A DNA stretch of 5,840 nucleotides from Proteobacteria bacterium UBA1844 (GTDB lineage: Bacteria > Pseudomonadota > Gammaproteobacteria > Steroidobacterales > Woeseiaceae). Both the position numbers and the translations under genes were made by a program. Positions 1-5,781 of the stretch are shown here, one piece after another. The DNA is taken from assembly GCA_002338615.1 (NCBI GenBank), contig DDIS01000070.1:1-5840 (forward strand), in the 5' to 3' direction. A model generated the notes under the pieces. The model saw only the letters and a list, made by a program, of their open reading frames with translations, was not told where the DNA came from and did no database searches. How positions within the stretch are numbered: position 1 is the first letter of the stretch; each line of letters opens with the position of its first letter.

Positions 1-1
1 G

Positions 2-511
2 GGGATGTCAGCGCGCCTGCGCACCGTGCCGCCGGTGTCGTCGGCCACTGAGCCGGGCAGCCCACCTGTACCTGCCTCCGGTCCGCCGTATGCGAAGACC
101 AATGACCTGCTTGAGTGCAGCGGCCTTGTGCTGGGCAGTCCGACGCGCTTCGGCAATATGGCAGCCGCAATGAAGTATTTTCTGGATGGCACCAGCGGTG
201 GCTGGCTTGCGGGGCACGCCGCAGGCAAACCAGCAGGCGTCTTTACCTCGACCTCGACGCTGCACGGCGGGCAGGAAAGCACACTGCTGACAATGGCGGT
301 GCCACTTTTGCACCACGGTATGCTCCTGGTCGGCTTGCCTTTTACCGAGCCGCTATTATCGACGACTACGACCGGCGGCTCGCCTTACGGCGCCACCCAC
401 GTCAGCTGGAATCGCGATGGCGATGCCTTGTCAAATGATGAAATTCAGCTGGCACGCAAACTTGGCGCCAGAGTGGCTGACATCGCCGCACGCCTGGACA
501 GCAGCCGCTAA
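2..511 (+). CDS. wrbA: WrbA-type NAD(P)H:quinone oxidoreductase, 5'-truncated by window edge
   Basis: WrbA is a flavodoxin-fold, FMN-binding cytoplasmic enzyme that reduces quinones by two electrons with NAD(P)H. The frame is open from base 2 and ends at TAA 509-511. Numbering from the ATG at base 5, the family marks are GSPTRFGNM at 44-52 (FMN-binding loop), FLDGT at 59-63, HGGQE at 87-91, HHGM at 103-106 and SPYGATH at 126-132. Compared with remembered E. coli and Pseudomonas WrbA (about 200 residues), roughly the first 30 residues are missing, including the first strand and the phosphate-binding loop. The ATG at base 5 aligns inside the family, where valine or arginine-rich sequence is usual, so I read it as an internal methionine and not the start. 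The gene converges on hda, 8 nt away, with no clear terminator between them. The C-terminus is complete and no frame break is seen. Confidence 0.93.
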   Translation, partial: GMSARLRTVPPVSSATEPGSPPVPASGPPYAKTNDLLECSGLVLGSPTRFGNMAAAMKYFLDGTSGGWLAGHAAGKPAGVFTSTSTLHGGQESTLLTMAVPLLHHGMLLVGLPFTEPLLSTTTTGGSPYGATHVSWNRDGDALSNDEIQLARKLGARVADIAARLDSSR

Positions 512-519
512 GCTCCAGG

Positions 520-1224
520 CTAGGTCAGGCCCTGGTCAGTCGTCATTTTCCTCAGCATCTCGCTGACAAACGGTACCGTCAAGCGCCGCTGGGCGCGCAT
601 TGCCTCTTTGTCCAGCCGGTCGAGCAGGTCGTAGAGGCTGCCCATATCGCGACGGCTGTGCGTTAACAGGTATCGCGCGGCTTCATCCGGCAAATAGAGG
701 CCACGCTGCTTCGCGCGCAGCACCAGCGCGGCAATCCGCTCCGCGTCCGCCAGCGGCCGCACATTGTAGCTTGGCAACTGCGTGAGCCGGCTCAATAGAT
801 CCGGCAACTCGATCGGACACTCGCGCGGCGGCATGCTGGCCGCAACCACCAGCTGGCCCGCGTGCTGCTGCAGTTCGTTGTACAGCGTAAACAGGGCATG
901 CTCCCAATCCGCCCGCCCGGCGATGAGCTGCAAATCATCGAGGCAAACGAGTTCACGGCTTTCCAGGCCTTGCAGCATGCCGGCGCCCGCGTCGGCGAGT
1001 GCGCCGAGTGGTACGAAAGCCGCACGATCACCAGCCCGTTCGCACACGGCTTGCAACAAGTGCGTCTTGCCCGTTGCCGCGGCGCCCCAGATCCAGCAGC
1101 CGGTCCCGGATTTTGCCTCGGCGATGCTTTGCAATAGCTGCCACAGCTCTTCGTTGCCGGCTGCCACGAAACTCGTGAATACGGCATGGTCGGCAAGACC
1201 GATGGGGAGCGCCAGCTGACTCAT
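520..1224 (-). CDS. hda: DnaA regulatory inactivator Hda
   Basis: Hda binds the loaded DNA sliding clamp and stimulates ATP hydrolysis by DnaA, limiting re-initiation of replication. The 234-residue product has the family's usual length. Residues 3-8 (QLALPI) match the N-terminal clamp-binding motif, which fixes the start. The AAA+ parts follow: Walker A GAAATGKT at 47-54, Walker B LVCLDD at 92-97, sensor 1 region VVAAS at 126-130, and LPDLLSRL at 140-147, whose R146 sits where the Hda arginine finger lies. The C-terminal AQRRLTVPFV (211-220) matches the conserved Hda ending. Domain IV of DnaA is absent, which excludes DnaA itself. G195 stands where DnaA has its sensor 2 arginine; Pseudomonas Hda, as I recall it, also lacks an arginine there. 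It is the last gene of the minus-strand cluster, 15 nt after the permease stop, with its own Shine-Dalgarno. The stop is TAG at 522-520. Confidence 0.95.
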   Translation of the reverse strand: MSQLALPIGLADHAVFTSFVAAGNEELWQLLQSIAEAKSGTGCWIWGAAATGKTHLLQAVCERAGDRAAFVPLGALADAGAGMLQGLESRELVCLDDLQLIAGRADWEHALFTLYNELQQHAGQLVVAASMPPRECPIELPDLLSRLTQLPSYNVRPLADAERIAALVLRAKQRGLYLPDEAARYLLTHSRRDMGSLYDLLDRLDKEAMRAQRRLTVPFVSEMLRKMTTDQGLT

Positions 1225-1230
1225 GCCCGG

Positions 1231-1236
1231 CCACCT
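1231..1236 (-). promoter_or_regulatory. Ribosome binding site of hda
   Basis: On the minus strand AGGTGG lies 6 nt before the hda ATG (1224-1222), directly after the permease stop TGA (1242-1240). The spacing supports the start that gives the QLALPI clamp motif at the N-terminus and indicates independent re-initiation within a shared transcript. Confidence 0.6.
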
Positions 1237-1239
1237 GGT

Positions 1240-2361
1240 TCAGGCTGATTGCGGTGGCGTCTCATCATCAGTCTCGGACCGGCCCGACTCGCTGGCCACT
1301 TCGTCGGCAGCACCGGCGTCAATGGCGGGATGTTCTTTCAAATAGCGATTGTATGCAAAGCGCAGCAACACAGACAGGACCGCGGCAGCCGGCAATGCCA
1401 GCAGAATGCCGAAAAAGCCGAACAGCTGGCCGCCTGCCGCAATAGCAAATATCACCATGACCGGATGCAACCCGATCCGATCACCCACAAGCTTCGGCGT
1501 CAATATCGAGCCTTCGACCATTTGTGCTATGCCGAAAGTTGCAAGCACACCGACGATGCGCCAGAGGGGGTCCGGTTCAAGTACCACCGTGAGCGTTGCG
1601 AGCGTGATACCAAAAACAAAGCCGAGGTACGGCACGAAACTGACCAGCCCTGCCACCACGCCGATAGCGATGGCGTATTCAAGTCCGACCAGCCCGAGCC
1701 CAAGCGAGTACATGCAGGCAAGACCGAACATGACCAACAGCTGGCCACGCAAAAATGCGCCAAGTATGTCGTCCGTTTCTCTCGCCAGTGCGTAAACCGT
1801 GTCGCGATTGCTGGCAGGAATCAGCGCGGAGATATGCCGGATGATCCGGTCCCAGTCGCGCAGCATGTAAAAACTCAGGATTGGAATGAGGAAAATGCTC
1901 ATCACGGCGGCTGCCAGCATGCCACCCGTGCTGGTAAGAGATTCCAGCGCCTTGCCGCCCCAGCTGCCCGCCATGTCGCTGTATCGCGCGAGGAACGCAC
2001 TTAAACCCACGTCGTCGCCCAGCTCAACACCAAGCAGTCCCGCGAGGCTCGGCAACCATTCCTCCTCCACCTGGCCAAGGATAGTTGGCAGGGCCGCAAA
2101 CAGGGAGCTGACTTGTTGCCGGATCAGCGGCCCAATCAACAGGACCAGCGCTGCAATGAACAGGAAGGTCAGCAGGAAGACCGTGACGACCGCCAGTGTG
2201 CGGGGCAGACGGAGTTTTTCCAGCCGGTCGGCAAGCGGGTCACCGATGTAAGCAAGCAGCGCTGCGGCAATAAAAGGTGTCAGAACAGGCGCAAGCAGGT
2301 ACAGCAGCACGCCGGCGATTGCGATGGCGATCAGCCAGGCCATTCTAAGTTCGGTCGTCAT
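1240..2361 (-). CDS. AI-2E family (PerM-like) membrane permease
   Basis: This is a polytopic inner-membrane protein of the AI-2E transporter/PerM family (PF01594). Members have been linked to autoinducer-2 export or sodium/proton antiport, but most, including this one, have no proven substrate. The product is 373 residues, normal for the family. Hydrophobic segments lie near 8-38, 55-80, 147-167, 207-227, 229-260, 266-282 and 298-335. A soluble stretch at about 81-146 separates the first pair from the rest. Family marks are FLRGQLLV at 203-210, VPYLG at 243-247, GSILTPKLVGDRIGLHP at 284-300 and GQLFGFFGILLALP at 311-324. The last 25 or so residues form an acidic, probably disordered tail. The ATG at 2361 overlaps the upstream stop as ATGA and has an AAGGGAG ribosome site. 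A start at 2424 would add 21 residues inside the upstream gene and is unlikely. Neighbours suggest co-expression with hda, not a specific cargo. Confidence 0.92.
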   Translation of the reverse strand: MTTELRMAWLIAIAIAGVLLYLLAPVLTPFIAAALLAYIGDPLADRLEKLRLPRTLAVVTVFLLTFLFIAALVLLIGPLIRQQVSSLFAALPTILGQVEEEWLPSLAGLLGVELGDDVGLSAFLARYSDMAGSWGGKALESLTSTGGMLAAAVMSIFLIPILSFYMLRDWDRIIRHISALIPASNRDTVYALARETDDILGAFLRGQLLVMFGLACMYSLGLGLVGLEYAIAIGVVAGLVSFVPYLGFVFGITLATLTVVLEPDPLWRIVGVLATFGIAQMVEGSILTPKLVGDRIGLHPVMVIFAIAAGGQLFGFFGILLALPAAAVLSVLLRFAYNRYLKEHPAIDAGAADEVASESGRSETDDETPPQSA

Positions 2362-2909
2362 GTACTTGCTCCCTTGCGTGCCCGGCCCGACCAGCGCAGG
2401 ACGTAGTCGATACCGCTCACACACACGGTAACAAATGTCGCCGCACCCAGAACTGTGATGGTGATGCCGGCCGGCCAGCCAAATGCAGCACGGCTGACAA
2501 CAAACAGGAGAAACAGCATTTGCAAGGCGGTGTTCAGTTTGCTGATATTGGTAGGTTCACCGGCAACGGGTTCGATCAACAATTGATACGCAGTGGCTCC
2601 GGCGACGATCACCACGTCGCGCGCGAGCACGGCCACGGTCAGCCACAGCGGAATGAGATGTATCGACGTCAGCGTAATGAACATACCGGCCACGAGCAGC
2701 TTATCCGCGATCGGGTCCAGCAAGGCACCAAGCCGGGTCTGCCAGCTGAAACGAACAGCGAGGTAGCCGTCGAGCCCGTCAGAAAAGCCCGCGATGCAAA
2801 ACAACAGCAGTACCCAGCCGTACTCGCCTTGCACCAGCAACACCAGCAGCGGCGCGATCAGTATGATCCGCAGGGCGGAGATTGCATTGGGTATCCAGCT
2901 CAGCGACAT
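2358..2909 (-). CDS. CDP-alcohol phosphatidyltransferase family protein (PgsA-like)
   Basis: Enzymes of this inner-membrane family transfer a phosphatidyl group from CDP-diacylglycerol to an alcohol. PgsA makes phosphatidylglycerol phosphate from glycerol 3-phosphate. The 183-residue product has the family size and about six hydrophobic segments. The signature runs from D44 to D69: D44, D47, G48, A51, G61, D65 and D69 are all present, so the metal-binding aspartates are intact. The arginine that normally follows the alanine is V52, with R53 next to it. The opening (SWIPNAISALRI) resembles the NLPN-ALTLLRI type start of PgsA, which supports the ATG at 2909. No good Shine-Dalgarno precedes it, and the upstream DUF2066 stop is 17 nt away, so coupling is plausible. 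It sits where Pseudomonas, as I recall, has no such gene. It could be the main PgsA or a paralogue with another acceptor; the sequence alone does not decide. Confidence 0.88.
   Translation of the reverse strand: MSLSWIPNAISALRIILIAPLLVLLVQGEYGWVLLLFCIAGFSDGLDGYLAVRFSWQTRLGALLDPIADKLLVAGMFITLTSIHLIPLWLTVAVLARDVVIVAGATAYQLLIEPVAGEPTNISKLNTALQMLFLLFVVSRAAFGWPAGITITVLGAATFVTVCVSGIDYVLRWSGRARKGAST
2369..2375 (-). promoter_or_regulatory. Ribosome binding site deciding the permease start
   Basis: AAGGGAG on the minus strand lies 7 nt before the ATG at 2361-2359. It sits inside the 3' end of the phosphatidyltransferase gene. Together with the ATGA stop/start overlap it selects the 373-residue form over the longer frame from 2424 and suggests translational coupling. 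Confidence 0.7.
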
Positions 2910-2926
2910 AGTGAAGGGGGCCGCGT

Positions 2927-3982
2927 TCAGGGGCTGAAAAAGAATTCCAGCGTATCTGGCTGCAGGTTGTCGTCCTCCAGGCCACCCAAATCGATCCGTT
3001 CCTGCTCAACGAGCCCCGCATACCGCAGCGCGCGGGCCAGGCGCGCCGCTCCGCCGTGTGCGGTAACCCGGTAACGGACCCGGTCGCCGGCAATTTCGGT
3101 AATGGCATAGCTGTCGATGACGTTGACGCCGGCCATGATTTTCTGCACCTCGCCGTAATTGTCGACCGACGTCACGCCAGCAATGCTGACGTCGACGGCG
3201 CGCAATGGTTCGTCACCGCCGATTGCGAACTGGGCTGCCAGCAGTTCTGAAAGCTGGGCGATTATAACTTCGGGGTCGCCCGACCAGTTGCGACGCTCAT
3301 CACCGAAATGATAGGTCCAGCGCTTCTGCGCATTACCGTCGGCACGCACCCGCCCGATCAGGACGGAGTTGACGTCGTAGCGTCTTGATGCCGCAAGGAC
3401 TCGTTCGTCGAATCCACCCCAGATATCGCTGTAGTCGAGATTCGCGAGATCTTCGCTGTCGAGCAGCGGAAACACGACAGGCAGGCCGCGACTTGCCGCA
3501 ATTTCCAGTATCCGTTCGCGTAACTGGCGATTCCTGTCCAGCGAGCGCGCATCACCTTCGCGCACCTCGGCGTCGGCGGCGCCAATAATCTCGCGCTCGC
3601 CCTGGCCCCAGTCAACCGCCACCCACACGAGCGTGACCGGCCGGTCACCGCCCCACAATGTCTGGCCTGCATCGCGCAGGGTCTTTTCTATCGCGTTGCC
3701 GTCGAAGGATACGAACATCGTTTGCTCGACGCCCGGCTGAAATTGCACCACATAAGCCGCGGGATCCGGGAACAACGCCTCGTACAGGTCCGTGTCGCTA
3801 AGCAACTCCGAGCCGGAAACGCGCAGAATCACCTGCTTCAAGGCGTCCGCATACGCCTGCTCGCGCGCGTTACTCTGCCCTGCGTCGTAGGGAACCTGCG
3901 CCGTATATAGCGCCGTGACCTCCGCAGCATTGAGAGCTGCTGTCGCGAACAAGCTAATCAGCGCCAGACTGCAAAACTTCAT
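2927..3982 (-). CDS. Exported DUF2066 domain protein of unknown function
   Basis: The 351-residue product resembles the DUF2066 proteins (PF09839) usually encoded beside purM in gammaproteobacteria. No biochemical role is established for them. It opens with a signal peptide: K2, a hydrophobic stretch at about 5-17 and a likely cleavage near A19/A20, so the protein should be periplasmic. There is no lipobox cysteine at the cleavage site; C4 is too early. The conserved start of the mature part (VTALYTAQVPYDAG, then a helix with ALKQVILRVSGSELL) matches the DUF2066 pattern of N-terminal strand, helix and L-R-x-S/T-G. A tryptophan-containing middle part (VTLVWVAVDWGQGERE) and the C-terminal IAGVTSVDNYGEVQKIM region follow. 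It is the first gene of the minus-strand cluster, 17 nt before the phosphatidyltransferase. The leader carries GGGGA and AGG tracts before the ATG but no textbook ribosome site. Function: unknown. Confidence 0.87.
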   Translation of the reverse strand: MKFCSLALISLFATAALNAAEVTALYTAQVPYDAGQSNAREQAYADALKQVILRVSGSELLSDTDLYEALFPDPAAYVVQFQPGVEQTMFVSFDGNAIEKTLRDAGQTLWGGDRPVTLVWVAVDWGQGEREIIGAADAEVREGDARSLDRNRQLRERILEIAASRGLPVVFPLLDSEDLANLDYSDIWGGFDERVLAASRRYDVNSVLIGRVRADGNAQKRWTYHFGDERRNWSGDPEVIIAQLSELLAAQFAIGGDEPLRAVDVSIAGVTSVDNYGEVQKIMAGVNVIDSYAITEIAGDRVRYRVTAHGGAARLARALRYAGLVEQERIDLGGLEDDNLQPDTLEFFFSP

Positions 3983-3990
3983 CCTGCCTG

Positions 3991-4019
3991 TTTCCCCGTG
4001 TGTGCACAGCGACTATTAT
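3991..4019 (+). promoter_or_regulatory. Putative purMN promoter
   Basis: On the plus strand TATTAT (4014-4019) matches the -10 consensus at five of six positions. TTTCCC (3991-3996), 17 nt upstream, is a poor -35 with three of six matches. Transcription would begin near 4026, leaving about 24 nt before the purM ATG. The -10 shares bases with the minus-strand TATAAT, so both polymerases could not occupy the site at once. A weak -35 fits a promoter helped by an activator, but none is identified. Confidence 0.35.
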
Positions 4020-4020
4020 A
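4015..4020 (-). promoter_or_regulatory. Putative -10 element of the DUF2066-hda cluster
   Basis: Read on the minus strand, bases 4020-4015 are TATAAT, identical to the sigma-70 -10 consensus, in an otherwise GC-rich gap. A start site near 4008 would give a leader of about 25 nt before the DUF2066 ATG at 3982. The -35 region is weak: TGGTCG at 4042-4037 with a 16-nt spacer matches only three positions of TTGACA. The call rests on the -10 and its position. Confidence 0.5.
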
Positions 4021-4049
4021 TCGCCCCCACGCAGTGCGACCATGACTAA

Positions 4050-5069
4050 ATGAGCGAAAAACCATTAACTTACAAAGATGCCGGTGTCGATATTGATGCC
4101 GGCAATGCGCTCGTCGAGAGAATCAAACCTTTCGTGGCCCGCACGAGGCGCCCGGAAGTACTGGGCGGACTCGGCGGTTTCGGTGGCCTGTTCGCGTTGC
4201 CGCCTGGCCGTTATCGGGAGCCGGTACTGGTCTCGGGCACGGACGGTGTCGGTACCAAGCTGATACTCGCGCAGCAGCTCGGTCAGCACGAAACCATCGG
4301 TATCGATCTCGTCGCGATGTGCGCAAACGACGTACTGGTACAAGGAGCCGAGCCCCTGTTCTTTCTCGATTACTTCGCTTGTGGCCAACTCGATGTCGAC
4401 GTCGCTGCAACCGTGGTCAAGGGCATTGCCGAGGGCTGTACGCAGGCGGGTGCGGCTTTGATCGGCGGTGAAACCGCGGAAATGCCAGACCTCTACCAGC
4501 CCGGCGAATACGACCTTGCGGGGTTTTGTGTTGGCGCGGTTGAGCGTGCCGACATTATCGATGGCAGTACTATCAAGGCCGGCGACGCGCTGCTTGGCAT
4601 CGCCTCGAGCGGGCCGCATGCAAACGGCTATTCGCTGATTCGCAAGGTGCTTGCGCGTTGCGGTGACGCCGTAATCGATGGCGTGAGCGTGCGCGAACGT
4701 ATGCTGACCCCGACCCGAATTTATGTGCGTTCGATACTCGCGCTGATGCAGGCTGTACCGGTCAAGGGTCTCAGCCACATTACCGGCGGGGGCATCAGTG
4801 AAAATCTGCCGCGCATGTTGCCGGAGAGCGTGCATGCCGAACTTGATAGCGATAGCTGGCAACATGGCGCATTGTTCGAGTGGCTCGCCGAGGTGGGCAG
4901 GATCGAACTGCATGAAATGCGTCGTACCTTTAACTGCGGCGTCGGCATGATTGTCGCGGTCAACGGCGTGGATGTCGATGCGGCGCTGGCATCACTCGCA
5001 GCAAGCGGCGAGCGTGCCTGGAAAATAGGTGAAATCGCCGCGGGCGGCGGTGCGGTAAATTATCGTTGA
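4050..5069 (+). CDS. purM: Phosphoribosylformylglycinamidine cyclo-ligase (AIR synthetase)
   Basis: PurM uses ATP to close the ring of formylglycinamidine ribonucleotide, giving aminoimidazole ribonucleotide, in cytoplasmic purine synthesis. The 339-residue protein is close to the 345 of E. coli and aligns along its whole length. Visible marks are [15 protein letters not shown] (8-22), [13 protein letters not shown] (39-51), the ATP-binding SGTDGVGTK (62-70), [18 protein letters not shown] (85-102), GGETAEMP (139-146), [13 protein letters not shown] (186-198), [13 protein letters not shown] (243-255) and RTFNCGVGM (292-300). The ATG at 4050 is the only reasonable start, because the YKDAGVDI motif follows at once. 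No Shine-Dalgarno is seen before it. Instead, a three-codon frame (4042-4053) ends across the start codon. The stop TGA (5067-5069) overlaps the TTG of purN, so the two form an operon. No internal break is seen. Confidence 0.98.
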   Translation: MSEKPLTYKDAGVDIDAGNALVERIKPFVARTRRPEVLGGLGGFGGLFALPPGRYREPVLVSGTDGVGTKLILAQQLGQHETIGIDLVAMCANDVLVQGAEPLFFLDYFACGQLDVDVAATVVKGIAEGCTQAGAALIGGETAEMPDLYQPGEYDLAGFCVGAVERADIIDGSTIKAGDALLGIASSGPHANGYSLIRKVLARCGDAVIDGVSVRERMLTPTRIYVRSILALMQAVPVKGLSHITGGGISENLPRMLPESVHAELDSDSWQHGALFEWLAEVGRIELHEMRRTFNCGVGMIVAVNGVDVDAALASLAASGERAWKIGEIAAGGGAVNYR

Positions 5070-5731
5070 AACCGGCCACTGAAGTACGCCGCTGCCGTAC
5101 CGCCATACTGATTTCCGGCTCGGGCAGCAATCTGCAGGCGTTTATCAAGCAGGTTGCGGATGGACGCCTGCCACTCGACATTGCACTGGTGGTCTCCAAC
5201 CGCTCAGACGCTTATGGGCTCCTGCGCGCCGCCGCCGCCAGCATCCCGACCCTGGTCATTTCGCATCGGGATTTCGCATCGCGTGATGCATTTGACATGG
5301 CACTCGCCGCTGAACTCGATGCCGCGGCGATCGAACTCATTATCCTCGCAGGTTTCATGCGTATCCTGAGTGCCGCGTTTGTGCAACATTTCGCCGGCCG
5401 AATCATGAACGTGCATCCTGCGCTGTTGCCCCTGTACCCGGGACTCGATACACATGCGCGCGCGTTGGACGCGGGCGACAGGCAGCACGGCAGCACGGTA
5501 CATTTCGTCACGGAGGAACTGGACGGCGGACCGCGCATCATTGCCGGCCGTATCGCGGTGCGCAGAGAGGACACCGTAGCCAGCCTGAAGTCGCGCGTAC
5601 AGGCGGTCGAACACCAGATATACCCGCAGGCGGCCGCCTGGTATGCGGAACAACGCCTGTCTTACCGCAACGGCGAAGCGTTGCTCGACGGACAGCTCCT
5701 GAACGAACCCGTAGTCCGCGATTTCGACTAG
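5066..5731 (+). CDS. purN: Phosphoribosylglycinamide formyltransferase (GAR transformylase)
   Basis: PurN transfers the formyl group of 10-formyltetrahydrofolate to glycinamide ribonucleotide, the third step of purine synthesis and two steps before PurM. The 221-residue product matches the family: GSGSNLQAF (18-26, substrate phosphate loop), AGFMRIL (95-101), [12 protein letters not shown] (115-126) with catalytic N115 and H117, [16 protein letters not shown] (141-156) with catalytic D153, and VEHQIYP (181-187). The start is a TTG overlapping the purM stop as TTGA. Within the open frame, which begins after an in-frame TGA at 5030-5032, there is no ATG or GTG that would keep the first beta strand. 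TTG at 5066 adds about ten residues before that strand compared with E. coli PurN. Ribosome-site sequence before it is weak, so coupling to purM translation is likely. The stop is TAG 5729-5731, with no canonical intrinsic terminator after it. Confidence 0.97.
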   Translation: MKPATEVRRCRTAILISGSGSNLQAFIKQVADGRLPLDIALVVSNRSDAYGLLRAAAASIPTLVISHRDFASRDAFDMALAAELDAAAIELIILAGFMRILSAAFVQHFAGRIMNVHPALLPLYPGLDTHARALDAGDRQHGSTVHFVTEELDGGPRIIAGRIAVRREDTVASLKSRVQAVEHQIYPQAAAWYAEQRLSYRNGEALLDGQLLNEPVVRDFD

Positions 5732-5781
5732 TGTCCCGTGCGATTAATTCGTTGAATGTAGTTCGAGTCCGTTTTTTCGGC
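5732..5781. other. Spacer after purN
   Basis: These 50 bases carry no reading frame of note. A run of six T at 5772-5777 lies inside CCG-TTTTTT-CGG. There the T-run is the loop of a three-pair stem, so it does not have the order of a Rho-independent terminator. A tiny ATTC-GTT-GAAT fold precedes it. Confidence 0.5.

Larger units (their letters stand above)
3983..4049. other. Divergent intergenic region between the DUF2066 cluster and purMN
   Basis: These 67 bases are the only gap between divergent genes and must hold both promoters. They contain overlapping -10-like sequences at 4014-4020, a perfect 8-bp palindrome TGTGCACA at 4001-4008, and a CGCA-G-TGCG inverted repeat at 4030-4038 close to the purM start. 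No match to the E. coli PurR operator was seen. Confidence 0.7.

Noticed and set aside
512..537. CCAGG (515-519) and CCTGG (531-535) as a bidirectional terminator between wrbA and hda
   Set aside because: Only five pairs around an 11-nt loop, mostly within the hda coding end, and no T-tract on either strand.
1249..2004. A 251-codon plus-strand open frame, and shorter ones, opposite the permease gene
   Set aside because: The product is rich in His, Arg, Gln and Lys, with no recognisable domain or ribosome site. It is the usual shadow of a hydrophobic GC-rich gene on the other strand.
2362..2424. Longer permease form starting at 2424
   Set aside because: The extra 21 residues are hydrophilic, overlap the phosphatidyltransferase by 67 nt and lack a ribosome site. 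The ATG at 2361 has AAGGGAG at 7 nt and an ATGA overlap.
4021..4049. A PurR operator before purM
   Set aside because: The CGCA...TGCG half-sites are separated by one base, whereas the E. coli operator is a 16-bp palindrome with a CG centre. The match is too short and wrongly spaced.
4065..4913. A 282-codon minus-strand open frame opposite purM
   Set aside because: purM is certain over this whole span, and the antisense product resembles no family and has low-complexity, shadow-like composition.
5769..5780. CCG-TTTTTT-CGG after purN as an intrinsic terminator
   Set aside because: The T-run is in the loop and not after the stem, and the stem is only three pairs.
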